A stretch of 64,000 nucleotides of DNA, taken from contig JAOZVV010000005.1 in NCBI GenBank assembly GCA_025869365.1, positions 1 to 64,000 of the forward strand, written 5' to 3'. Of this stretch, positions 26,894 through 34,812 are shown in pieces. The DNA is from Pseudonocardia sp. (GTDB taxonomy: Bacteria; Actinomycetota; Actinomycetes; Mycobacteriales; Pseudonocardiaceae). The notes below the pieces were generated by a model, which searched no databases, was not told where the DNA came from, and saw nothing but the letters and a program-made list of their open reading frames with translations. The position numbers and the translations under genes were made by a program. Position 1 is the first letter of the stretch; each line of letters opens with the position of its first letter.

Positions 26894-28237
26894 ATGGTCC
26901 AGCCCGAGCCGGCCACCGGGACGACCGTGGTGGTCGCCGAGGCGATCCGGAAGGCCCGGTGGCGGCTGTTGCCGCTGCTGGGGTTCTGCTACCTGCTGAA
27001 CTACGTCGACCGGGTCAACGTCGGGTTCGCGGCGGTGAGCATGCGCCCGGACCTGGGGATGTCCGCCACGGCCTACGGGCTGGGGGCGGGCCTGTTCTTC
27101 ATCGGCTACTTCCTGTTCGAGGTGCCGAGCAACCTGATCCTGCACCGGGTCGGTGCCCGGATCTGGATCGCCCGCATCATGATCAGCTGGGGGATCATCG
27201 CGTCGGCGACGGCGTTCATCCAGGGTGAGATCAGCTTCTACGTCGTGCGGTTCCTGCTCGGGTTCGCCGAGGCCGGGTTCTTCCCGGGCATCCTGCTCTA
27301 CCTGACCTACTGGTTCCCCCGCGTGCAGCGGGCGCGGGTCGTCGCGCTGACGTTCCTCGCCGTGCCGCTGTCCTCGGTGTTCGGCGGCCCGCTGTCCGGC
27401 TGGCTGATCGACAACGGGGAGGGCGTGCTCGGCTTCGACGCGGGCTGGCGGTTCATGTTCTTCGTCGAGGGCCTGCCCGCGGTGGTCCTCGGCGTCGTGG
27501 TGCTGATCGTGCTGCCCAGCCGGCCACGGAACGCGAAGTGGCTCTCGGTCGAGCAGCGCGAGGCGCTCGAGCGGACGATCGACGCCGAGGACGACGAGCA
27601 GGTCGGCCACGGGGTCGGGGTGCGCGAGGCCCTGCGGGACGGCCGGGTGATCGCGCTGTCCGTCGTCTACTTCGGGATCGTCTTCGGCCTCTACGTGCTG
27701 GCGTTCTTCCTGCCCCAGGTGGTCGACGACCTCGAGGGCTCCCTGTCGACGACGCAGATCGGCCTGGTCACGGCCATCCCGTACGCGGTCGCGGCGGTGG
27801 TGATGGTGCTCGTCGCCCGGCACTCCGACCGGACGGGGGAGCGGACGTTCCACGTGGCCGTCCCGGCGCTGATCGGCGCCGCCGGGGTGGCCGTCGCGCT
27901 CTACCTGGACTCCCCGTTCCTGGTGATCACGGCCGTGACGGTCTGCGCGTGCGGGGTGTTCGCCGCGATCCCGGTGATCTGGCAGATCCCGAACGCGTTC
28001 CTGGCCGGTGCCGGCGCCGCCGCGGGGATCGCGTTGATCAACTCCTTCGGCAACCTGAGCGGGTTCGTCGGGCCCTACCTGACGGGCTGGCTCTCCGACG
28101 TCACCGGCAGCTTCCGGCCGGGGATGTGGGTCGTCGCGGGGTTCATGACGCTGTCCGCGGTCATCGTGATCGGGCTGGCGCGCAGCGGGCGGGCGAAGGC
28201 GGACGGGCTCCCGGAGGTGTCCCGGCAGATCCGCTGA
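26894..28237 (+). CDS. MFS transporter, anion:cation symporter family
   Basis: Twelve-helix major facilitator of 447 aa. The first loop FCYLLNYVDRVNVGFAAVSM is the hallmark of the ACS/phthalate-permease-like group (NicT, GudP, TtuB relatives), which import organic acids with H+. FEVPSNLILHRVGARIWIAR and EAGFFPGILLYLTYWFPR are further ACS motifs. The ATG at 26894 has GGGGGAG upstream. No catabolic gene adjoins it, so the carboxylate transported is unknown. Confidence 0.88.
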   Translation: MVQPEPATGTTVVVAEAIRKARWRLLPLLGFCYLLNYVDRVNVGFAAVSMRPDLGMSATAYGLGAGLFFIGYFLFEVPSNLILHRVGARIWIARIMISWGIIASATAFIQGEISFYVVRFLLGFAEAGFFPGILLYLTYWFPRVQRARVVALTFLAVPLSSVFGGPLSGWLIDNGEGVLGFDAGWRFMFFVEGLPAVVLGVVVLIVLPSRPRNAKWLSVEQREALERTIDAEDDEQVGHGVGVREALRDGRVIALSVVYFGIVFGLYVLAFFLPQVVDDLEGSLSTTQIGLVTAIPYAVAAVVMVLVARHSDRTGERTFHVAVPALIGAAGVAVALYLDSPFLVITAVTVCACGVFAAIPVIWQIPNAFLAGAGAAAGIALINSFGNLSGFVGPYLTGWLSDVTGSFRPGMWVVAGFMTLSAVIVIGLARSGRAKADGLPEVSRQIR

Positions 28238-28262
28238 CGTGGTCGTCGGGCAGACTCGGGGC

Positions 28263-29024
28263 GTGGCAACGAGACGTCGTCCGGCGGGTCAGAAGAGGGC
28301 GGCGAAGGTGGCCGCGCGCAAACGCAAGGCGGGGGAGCGGGCACCCGTGCCGGCGATCCGGGGCATCGACACCTACCCGGGCCCGGACACCTACCCGGAC
28401 GCGTACGCGGGCCCGGGCGAGGACGACATGGCCGGCCTCGACGAGATGCGGCTGACGCTGGCCCAGGTCCGCGCGGACCAGCAGCTCGGTGTCGAGGCCG
28501 AGGGCTCGGACGCGTGGGAGGAGGCCGTCGACCGGCACCTCGCGGAGATCGAGGCCGCCGGCCTGGACCAGGCCGCCTGCATGGCGGGGATCATCGAGGG
28601 CCGGCTGATGCGGGCCGTCGAGGACACCCTGCGGACCGACTCGCCCACGCCGGCCCGCGAGGAGATCCGGATCTTCGAGACCTCGGACGGCGACCTGGTC
28701 GATCCGGGGGAGACGCCGCCTGCGCAGGCCATGGCGTTCGCCACACTGCTGGGCTGGCTCGCCAACCGCGGCCCGCGCCCCGTCCCCTCGACGGCCACGC
28801 AGCGGGTACCGGCCTGGGTGCGGCAGGCCCTCGGCGACGGCCCGGCGGACGCCGTGGACAGGGTGGTCGGCATCCTCGGCGGGGACGAGGAGCGTTCGGC
28901 GGCCCTGGCCGGTCCGGCGGATGCGCTGGGAGCGGAGTTCCTGCCCGCGCTGGTGTGGATGGCGGCCGGGCTGGTGGCGGTCTACGGCGGCGGGGACGCA
29001 CGCTGGCTGCTCGGGCGCACCTGA
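28263..29024 (+). CDS. Hypothetical protein, 253 aa
   Basis: I do not recognise this family. The N-terminus is strongly basic (VATRRRPAGQKRAAKVAAR); it is followed by a Pro/Tyr/Asp-rich linker (IDTYPGPDTYPDAYAGPG) and a helical, mostly acidic body. The body includes DEMRLTLAQVRADQQLG and AMAFATLLGWLANRGPRP, and ends in a weakly hydrophobic helix (LPALVWMAAGLVAVYGGG). Codon use is like that of the neighbours, so it is a real gene. The start is the GTG at 28263, 25 nt after the MFS stop, suggesting co-transcription. A DNA- or RNA-contacting tail is possible but unproved. Confidence 0.6.
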   Translation: MATRRRPAGQKRAAKVAARKRKAGERAPVPAIRGIDTYPGPDTYPDAYAGPGEDDMAGLDEMRLTLAQVRADQQLGVEAEGSDAWEEAVDRHLAEIEAAGLDQAACMAGIIEGRLMRAVEDTLRTDSPTPAREEIRIFETSDGDLVDPGETPPAQAMAFATLLGWLANRGPRPVPSTATQRVPAWVRQALGDGPADAVDRVVGILGGDEERSAALAGPADALGAEFLPALVWMAAGLVAVYGGGDARWLLGRT

Positions 29025-29112
29025 CCCCCGCAGCACCCGACCCCCGCAGCCCCGACCCCGCCGGGCCGGACCCCGGTGGCGCCGGGGGCACTCCCGGGGT
29101 CATGGTGGAGCC

Positions 29113-29424
29113 ATGAGTACGAAGCCCGACAGGACCGGCTCCGAGACCCTGGCCGTGCTGGCCGACCGGCTCGGCCGGGAGCAGGTGTTCGGCGAACCCG
29201 TCGAACGGGGCGGCGCCACCCTGGTCCCGGTCCTGAAGGTCCGCCGCGGGAAGGGGCCGGGCCGCGCCGCCGGCGCGTTCGCGATCGCCGCCGACGGCAA
29301 GGTGGCCTGGTACCCCGCCGTCGACGTGAACCGGATCGTCTGGGGTGGTCAGCTCGCCCTGGTCGTGATCGCGGTGGCGGTGGCGGTCACGACGGCGATC
29401 CGCCGCCCCCGCGCACCCCGCTAG
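29113..29424 (+). CDS. GerW-like (YtfJ-type) small protein with C-terminal membrane helix
   Basis: Protein of 103 aa. FGEPVERGGATLVPVLKVRRGKG resembles the beta-strand core of GerW/YtfJ-family proteins, known from spore formers but widespread in actinobacteria with unknown role. AFAIAADGKVAWYPAVDVN continues the domain. A C-terminal helix (GQLALVVIAVAVAVTTAI) anchors it in the membrane, with a basic tail RRPRAPR. The ATG is at 29113 within CATGGTGGAGCCATG, and GGTGGAG serves as ribosome site. It converges on the DsbA-family gene, and the stops overlap by 4 bp. Confidence 0.65.
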   Translation: MSTKPDRTGSETLAVLADRLGREQVFGEPVERGGATLVPVLKVRRGKGPGRAAGAFAIAADGKVAWYPAVDVNRIVWGGQLALVVIAVAVAVTTAIRRPRAPR

Positions 29425-30137
29425 ATCGAGCAGCTCCCGTCCGCGCACGCGGCGTCGTCGCTCCCGCCGGCGGGGGTGAGCACCTGCAGCGGGTGGGTCT
29501 CGGCCCATGCCTTGTCCAGCACCTCCCGCAACGCCTCGGCGGGCTGGGCCCCGGACACGCCGTAGGTCTCGTCGATCACGAAGAACGGCACCCCGGAGAT
29601 GCCGTAGCGGCGGGCCTGCGCCTCGTCCTCCCGGACCTCGGCGGCGTAGCGGTCCCCGGCGAGCACGGCCCGCGCCTCGTCGGCGTCGACGCCCGCCTCG
29701 GCGACGAGCCGGACGAGCGTCTCGGGGTCCCCGATCGGCTCACCCTCGGTGAACGTGGCCCGGAGCAGCCGCTCCTTGACCGCGTCCTGCAGGGCGCCGC
29801 CGCCGCTCGCGAACGCCAGGTGCAGCAGGCGGTGCGCGTCGAAGGTGTTGCCGTCCCGCGTGTCGTCGAAGCGGAAGTCCAGCCCGTCCGCCGCGGCCGT
29901 CGCGGTCATCTGCGCGTGCATCGTGCGGGCCTGCTCGACCCCGACGCCCACCTTGTCCGCGATCCGCCGGTTGCGGTCCCCCGGATGCTCGCGCGGCGCC
30001 GTCGGGTCCAGCTCGAAGCTGCGCCAGCGGACCTCCACCTCCTCGCGGTGGGGGAACGCGGCGAGCGCGGAGCGGAACCGCTGCCGGCCGATGGCGCACC
30101 AGGGACAGACCACATCGGACCAGATCTCGACCTTCAC
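29421..30137 (-). CDS. DsbA-family (FrnE-like) oxidoreductase
   Basis: Cytoplasmic thioredoxin-fold protein of 238 aa in the FrnE/polyketide-isomerase group. The N-terminal strand and active site MKVEIWSDVVCPWC hold the CPWC motif at 11-14. The helical insert has DARRYGISGVPFF-type elements (RRYGISGVPFFVIDETYGVSGA) with the cis-Pro. There is no signal peptide. A C-terminal Cys pair is present (CADGSC). The start is the GTG at 30137. It probably catalyses dithiol/disulfide exchange or uses glutathione/mycothiol-like thiols; the partner is unknown. It is divergent from the racemase-ACT gene. Confidence 0.88.
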   Translation of the reverse strand: MKVEIWSDVVCPWCAIGRQRFRSALAAFPHREEVEVRWRSFELDPTAPREHPGDRNRRIADKVGVGVEQARTMHAQMTATAAADGLDFRFDDTRDGNTFDAHRLLHLAFASGGGALQDAVKERLLRATFTEGEPIGDPETLVRLVAEAGVDADEARAVLAGDRYAAEVREDEAQARRYGISGVPFFVIDETYGVSGAQPAEALREVLDKAWAETHPLQVLTPAGGSDDAACADGSCSI

Positions 30138-30293
30138 GCTGGGGGAACACCGGGACGTCCCCGTCGATTCCGCCCGGGGCCGCGAGTGTGATCGACCGGG
30201 CGTGTGGCGTCGTCCCGGGATCCGGCGGGGCCCCTTACCTGCCGGAAACGCCCCGGATCCGGCCCGGACACATGACCGTTCCACCGTGACCCC

Positions 30294-32102
30294 ATGCAGG
30301 ACAGCGTCGGGAGTGCGGCCGGGATCGCGGACGACGGGGAGCTCGCTGCCCAGGGTCCGACGCCGACGACCGGGGTGGGTGTGATCGTCCCGTTCGACTT
30401 CGCGCTGGACCGCGAGCTGTGGCGCTGGGTGCCCGAGGCCGCGGCCCTGCACATCACCCGCACCCCGTTCGTCCCGTCCCCGGTGACGGCCGAGATGGCC
30501 CGCGCGATCAGCGACCCGGAGCCGGTCCGCCGCGCCACCCGCGACGTGCTGGAGCCGGAGCCGCAGGTCGTCGCGTACGCGTGCACGTCCGGCAGCTTCG
30601 TCGACGGCGCCGCGGGCGAGATCGCGCTCACCGGCGTGATGCTCGAGGCCGGGGCGCCCGCGGCGCTCACCACCGCGGGCGCGCTGGTCACGGCCCTGCG
30701 GGAGCTCGGCGCCCGGCGCATCTCGGTCGTCACCCCCTACGTCGACGACCTCACCGAGCGCCTCGAGTCCTTCCTGGCCTCGCACGGGGTCTCCACCGCG
30801 GCGAGCGTGGGACTGGGCCTGCTCGGGCAGATCTGGCGGGTCAGCTACGACGAGGTCGTCCGCGCGGTCCGGGCGGTGGACCGGCCGGACGCCGAGGCCG
30901 TCTTCATCAGCTGCACCAACCTCTCCACCTACGACGTCATCGCCCCGCTCGAACGGCTGTTGGGCAAGCCGGTCCTCACCGCCAACCAGGTCACCGTCTG
31001 GGCGGCGCTGCGGGCGCTCGGCCACCGCGCGGTCGGGCCAGGGCAGTCCCTGGTCACGGGGAGCGGCGTGCTCGCGAGCGCGGGTGCGCGGGGCTCCCAC
31101 CTGCGGGTGGTGCCCGAGCAGAGCGCCCCGGCGGACACCGTCTCGTCGGACCTCGGGCAGCTCGGCGGCGGCCCGGGCGGGCCGGGGGAGCAGGCGCTGC
31201 ACAAGGTCCGCGTCCGGCTGCCGGACGAGGCGGGCGCGCTGGCCCGGCTCACCGGCGCGGTCGCCGAGGCGGACGGCAACATCCTGGCCCTCGCGGTGCA
31301 CGGGCAGGACTCCCGCTCGGTCGTCGACGAGATGTTCGTCGGGTCGTCGGCCGGTGCCGAGGAGCTGGCCGCGATGATCCGCCGCGGCCTCGGCACCGCC
31401 GATCCGGGCGCGGTGCTCGTCACCCCGGCGGACCCGCACGACCTCGTCGACGCGCCCACCCGCGCCCTGGACCTGGCCGTGCAGGCGATCGGCGGAGCCG
31501 GGGCCGGGGCCGGGGACGACACCGCGTTCGCCCGCGGGCTGGGCGCCCTCGTGCACGCGGACGACGTCCGGCTCCAGCCGCGGGAACCCGCCGCGGACCC
31601 GCACGTGCTCGCCGTCCCCGCCCCGCACGGGGGCTGGCTCGTCGCGGTGCGGGACTGGGCGCCGTTCACCGTCACCGAGGAGGCACGCGCGCAGTCCTTC
31701 CTGCGGGCCGTCACCGCCGAGCGGCACCGCCCGCGGTGGGACATCGTGCTGCTCTCCGGGGCGGAGCTCACGGCCGCGCCGGCGGCCGGGAACGAGATCG
31801 ACGACGTCGAGGCCCTCCTGTGCGCGTGTCTGCACGACGCCGATCACCCGGAGAGCCACACCGCGAGCTGGACCGACTCCGAGCTGCAGGGACTGCTGCT
31901 GACCCCGCACGGCCCGGGGATCCTCGTGCGCGACGAGCACGGCGGTCTCGTCGCGCTCGGTGCGGTTCTGGAGGGGGCGGCCGCAGGCCCCGACGACCCC
32001 GCCGGCGCCGAGATCGTCCTCCTCGTCCATCCGCGCCACCGCGGGCTGCGGCTCGGCACCTGGCTGCGCAAGCGCCTCGCCGCGGTGGCCGCGAGCGCGT
32101 GA
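30294..32102 (+). CDS. Maleate isomerase/Asp-Glu racemase-like domain fused to ACT and a GNAT-like end
   Basis: Protein of 602 aa with three parts. Residues 25-265 are a maleate isomerase/arylmalonate decarboxylase-type domain: the first catalytic Cys in YACTSGS (Cys97), the second in ISCTNLSTYD (Cys207), then GKPVLTANQVTVWAALRALG. Residues 303-370 are an ACT domain (VRLPDEAGALARLTGAVAEA), continued by VTPADPHDLVDAPTRALDLA, a sequence typical of actinobacterial ACT proteins. The last 30 aa (LLVHPRHRGLRLGTWLRKRL) resemble GNAT motif A. The ACT part suggests allosteric control by an amino acid. The ATG at 30294 is at the domain boundary. It is followed closely by a methyltransferase gene. The substrate is unknown. 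Confidence 0.75.
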   Translation: MQDSVGSAAGIADDGELAAQGPTPTTGVGVIVPFDFALDRELWRWVPEAAALHITRTPFVPSPVTAEMARAISDPEPVRRATRDVLEPEPQVVAYACTSGSFVDGAAGEIALTGVMLEAGAPAALTTAGALVTALRELGARRISVVTPYVDDLTERLESFLASHGVSTAASVGLGLLGQIWRVSYDEVVRAVRAVDRPDAEAVFISCTNLSTYDVIAPLERLLGKPVLTANQVTVWAALRALGHRAVGPGQSLVTGSGVLASAGARGSHLRVVPEQSAPADTVSSDLGQLGGGPGGPGEQALHKVRVRLPDEAGALARLTGAVAEADGNILALAVHGQDSRSVVDEMFVGSSAGAEELAAMIRRGLGTADPGAVLVTPADPHDLVDAPTRALDLAVQAIGGAGAGAGDDTAFARGLGALVHADDVRLQPREPAADPHVLAVPAPHGGWLVAVRDWAPFTVTEEARAQSFLRAVTAERHRPRWDIVLLSGAELTAAPAAGNEIDDVEALLCACLHDADHPESHTASWTDSELQGLLLTPHGPGILVRDEHGGLVALGAVLEGAAAGPDDPAGAEIVLLVHPRHRGLRLGTWLRKRLAAVAASA

Positions 32103-32114
32103 GACCCTGGGCCC

Positions 32115-32705
32115 GTGCCCGCCCCACTGCCGTCCGACTGGTCCCGCTGGCGGGACCGGGTGAACCTCGACTCCTACGACGCCCGCTGGCAACGGATGGC
32201 CGAGGCGGGTGAGGACCCGCACGGCGAGGCCACGCTCGTCATGGCCTACGAGCCGGCGTCCGTGCTCGACGGTGGCTGCGGCACCGGCCGGGTCGGGATC
32301 GAGCTCGCCCGGCGCGGGGTGCACGTCGTGGGGGTGGACCCCGACCCGGACATGATCGCCGCGGCCCGCGCCAAGGCCCCCGACCTGCGCTGGGAGCACA
32401 CCGGGCTCGAGTCCCTGTCCCTCGACGAGCGGTTCGACGTCGTCGTGCTCGCGGGGAACGTGGTGCCCTACGCCGATCCCGCGGTCCGCGCCGCACTGGT
32501 CGCCGCCTGCGCGCGGCACCTGACGCCCGGCGGCCGCCTCGTCTCGGGCTTCCAGCTCCAGGCCGGCTGGCCCACCCTCGACGAGTACGACGCCTGGGTC
32601 GCCGCCGCCGGGCTCGGGCCCGAGGACCGGTGGTCGACCTGGTCCCGCGAGCCCTACACCGGCGGCCCCTACGCGGTCTCGGTCTCCAGGGCGAAGCCCC
32701 GGTAG
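32115..32705 (+). CDS. Class I SAM-dependent methyltransferase
   Basis: Small methyltransferase of 196 aa. Motif I is VLDGGCGTGRVGIELARRG, with GGCGTG in place of the more common GCGTG form. Then come VVGVDPDPDMIAAAR (motif II, acidic Asp), FDVVVLAGNVVPYAD (motif III) and LTPGGRLVSGFQ. The start is the GTG at 32115, 12 nt after the fusion-protein gene, so the two are probably one operon. Its end overlaps the convergent monooxygenase gene by 37 bp. The methyl acceptor is unknown. Confidence 0.82.
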   Translation: MPAPLPSDWSRWRDRVNLDSYDARWQRMAEAGEDPHGEATLVMAYEPASVLDGGCGTGRVGIELARRGVHVVGVDPDPDMIAAARAKAPDLRWEHTGLESLSLDERFDVVVLAGNVVPYADPAVRAALVAACARHLTPGGRLVSGFQLQAGWPTLDEYDAWVAAAGLGPEDRWSTWSREPYTGGPYAVSVSRAKPR

Positions 32706-34294
32706 CCGTCCGCCGCGACGGCGTCGCAGATCTCCCGGTACGGCCCGACCCCGCCCACGTACGGCATGACCACCCGCGGCTTGCCCGGCACGTTCGCGCC
32801 GACGTACCACGAGTTCGCGTGCTTCATCAGCGTCATGTCCGCGGCGTCGGCGACGTGCGCGACCCAGCCGTCCTGCGCCTCGTGCGTGGGCTCGATCGTC
32901 GCGACCCCGTCCGCCTCCAGCCGCGCGAGGCAGTCGCTGATCCAGTCGACGTGCTGCTCGATGGAGACGATCATGTTGCTGAGTACCGACGGGCTGCCGG
33001 GCCCGGTGATGGTGAACAGGTTCGGGAACCCGGCGACGCCCAGGCCGAGGTAGGTCTTCGGGCCGTCCGCCCAGGCGTCGGCGAGGCTGACGCCGTCCCG
33101 GCCGCGGATGTCGATCGCGAGGAGCGCGCCGGTCATCGCGTCGAAGCCGGTGGCGAGGACGACGTCGTCGACCTCGACCAGCTCGTCGGTCGTCCGGACG
33201 CCCTCGGCGGTGACGTCCAGGATCGGCGTCTTGGCGATGTCGACCAGGCGGACGTGCTCGGCGTTGTAGGTCTCGAAGTAGCCGGTGTCCAGGCAGGGGC
33301 GCTTGGTGCCGAAGGGATGGTCGGTGGGGGCGAGGGCCTCGGCGGTCTCGGGGTCCCGCACGGCGTCGCGGATCTTGTTCCGGATGAACTCCGCGGCCAT
33401 GTCGTTCGCCTCGAGGTCCACCCCGATGTCCGCGTAGGTGGCGCGGAACGACGTCAGGCTGCCCTGCTGCCACGCCGCCTCGAAGGCGGCCTCCCGCTCC
33501 TCGGGCGTCGCCTCCAGTGCCAGCGCCTCCGGCACGGCGCCGAGCAGCCCGCCCAACGAGCGCCGCGCCTGGTCACGGTAGGTGCGGTAGTCCGCCTTCC
33601 GGGCGCGCTGGGCCTCCGGGTCGAGCGGGGTGTTGCGTGCGGGCAGGACGTAGTTCGCGGTGCGCTGGAAGACCGTCAGCGCGGCGGCCTGGGCCGCGAT
33701 CACCGGGATCGACTGGACGCCGGACGAGCCGGTCCCGATCACCGCGACCCGGCGGCCGGTGAAGTCCACGCCTTCGTGCGGCCACCGGGCCGTGGAGTAC
33801 ACCGGGCCCGCGAACGTGTCCAGGCCCGCGATCTCCAGGTCCTTCGGCCTCGACAGGCAGCCGGTCGCGAAGATGCAGTAGCGCGCCGAGACCACCTCGC
33901 CGTGCTCGGTGATCACCTGCCAGCGCTCGCCGTCCCAGACCGCGCTGGTCACGCGGGTGTCCAGCTCCACGTCCCGGCGCAGGTCGAACCGGTCCGCGAC
34001 GTGCTCGATGTAGCGGAGGATCTCCGGCTGCGCGGGGTAGCGCTCGGTCCACTCCCACTCCTGCTCGAGCTCGTCGGAGAACGAGTAGGAGTACTCCAGG
34101 CTCTCGACGTCGCAGCGGGCGCCCGGGTAGCGGTTCCAGTACCAGGTGCCGCCGACGCCGCTGCCGGCCTCGAAGACGCGATGGCTCAGGCCGAGGCCGC
34201 GCAGCCGGTGCAGCTGGTAGAGGCCGGCGAGGCCGGCGCCGACCACGACGACGTCCGGGGAGCTGGCGCGCTCGGTGGAACTGGGGCGGGTCAT
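32669..34294 (-). CDS. Baeyer-Villiger-type flavin monooxygenase
   Basis: FAD/NADPH monooxygenase of 541 aa of the cyclohexanone/cyclododecanone monooxygenase group, which insert oxygen next to ketones. FAD-binding GAGLAG is at 19-24; GGTWYWNRYPGARCDVES follows, a BVMO hallmark. NADPH-binding GTGSSG is at 187-192, and the ATG-type segments FATGCLS and VLATGFDAMTG are present. The family fingerprint FxGxxxHxxxW reads F161-A-G-P-V-Y-S167-T-A-R-W171: the usual His is Ser. The ATG at 34294 with AGGGAG upstream is chosen over 34312. A TetR-type operator lies 65 bp upstream. It probably acts with the DUF35/thiolase genes. Confidence 0.88.
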   Translation of the reverse strand: MTRPSSTERASSPDVVVVGAGLAGLYQLHRLRGLGLSHRVFEAGSGVGGTWYWNRYPGARCDVESLEYSYSFSDELEQEWEWTERYPAQPEILRYIEHVADRFDLRRDVELDTRVTSAVWDGERWQVITEHGEVVSARYCIFATGCLSRPKDLEIAGLDTFAGPVYSTARWPHEGVDFTGRRVAVIGTGSSGVQSIPVIAAQAAALTVFQRTANYVLPARNTPLDPEAQRARKADYRTYRDQARRSLGGLLGAVPEALALEATPEEREAAFEAAWQQGSLTSFRATYADIGVDLEANDMAAEFIRNKIRDAVRDPETAEALAPTDHPFGTKRPCLDTGYFETYNAEHVRLVDIAKTPILDVTAEGVRTTDELVEVDDVVLATGFDAMTGALLAIDIRGRDGVSLADAWADGPKTYLGLGVAGFPNLFTITGPGSPSVLSNMIVSIEQHVDWISDCLARLEADGVATIEPTHEAQDGWVAHVADAADMTLMKHANSWYVGANVPGKPRVVMPYVGGVGPYREICDAVAADGYRGFALETETA

Positions 34295-34358
34295 CGGCAC
34301 TCCCTTGTGCATGGTCCTCGCTGTCCCTTCCAGGATGCACCCTGGAGTGCTCCTGAGC

Positions 34359-34370
34359 GAGCGATCGTTC
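34359..34370. promoter_or_regulatory. TetR-type operator upstream of the monooxygenase gene
   Basis: GAGCGATCGTTC, 11 of 12 bases identical to the palindrome GAACGATCGTTC that occurs twice before the TetR gene at 59668. It lies between the DUF35 stop and the monooxygenase start. Confidence 0.5.
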
Positions 34371-34378
34371 AGCTCCGG

Positions 34379-34768
34379 TCACACGATCCGGAAGACCGGG
34401 ATCGCCTCGCCCCCCTCCGCACGCTCGAAATCGACCCGGACCCCCATCGCCGTGGAGATGCGGTCCGGCTCGACGTCCACGAGCTGTCCCTCGAGCCACG
34501 GCCCCTCGTCCAGCTCGACCAGGGCGACCGGCGTGCGCACGGTTCCGGCGCCGTTCCTCGTGTGCACCACCGTCCAGGAGACGACGCGCCCGCCGCCCGC
34601 GGCCGGTGTCGCGTCGAACGTCCGCCCCGTGCAGGACGGGCACGTCATCGTCGAGGGCTCGCAGAGGTGCCCGCACGCGGTGCAGCGGCGCAGCAGCAGC
34701 TCGCCGCGGGCGGTGCCGTCGAAGAAGGCTGTGGACGGGAGGTCGCGATGGATCGGACCGACGGGCAT
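34379..34768 (-). CDS. DUF35 OB-fold / zinc-ribbon acyl-CoA-associated protein
   Basis: Protein of 129 aa. The N-terminal rubredoxin-like zinc ribbon has two Cys pairs, LRRCTACGHLCEP and TCPSCTGRTF. An OB-fold DUF35 half follows (GRVVSWTVVHTR, TPVALVELDEGPWLEGQLVD). DUF35 proteins are partners of thiolase-like enzymes, for example Ltp2-type aldolases in steroid side-chain degradation, and the thiolase-like gene is immediately upstream (44 nt). The ATG at 34768 has GGAG upstream. It probably binds acyl-CoA and stabilises its partner. Confidence 0.88.
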   Translation of the reverse strand: MPVGPIHRDLPSTAFFDGTARGELLLRRCTACGHLCEPSTMTCPSCTGRTFDATPAAGGGRVVSWTVVHTRNGAGTVRTPVALVELDEGPWLEGQLVDVEPDRISTAMGVRVDFERAEGGEAIPVFRIV

Positions 34769-34812
34769 GGCTGGCTCCGTACCTGGGAGGGGTTGCTGGT
34801 CGGGGATGCTGG

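Noticed and set aside
29098-29115. Relation of CATGGTGGAGCCATG before the GerW-like gene to the 41-bp repeat at 25920
   Set aside because: Only the short word GTGGAGCCATG (in inverse) is shared; too little to call the same repeat family.
29421-33473. 1350-codon minus-strand frame
   Set aside because: Only 29421-30137 (DsbA family) is real; the rest is antisense to the fusion protein and methyltransferase genes.
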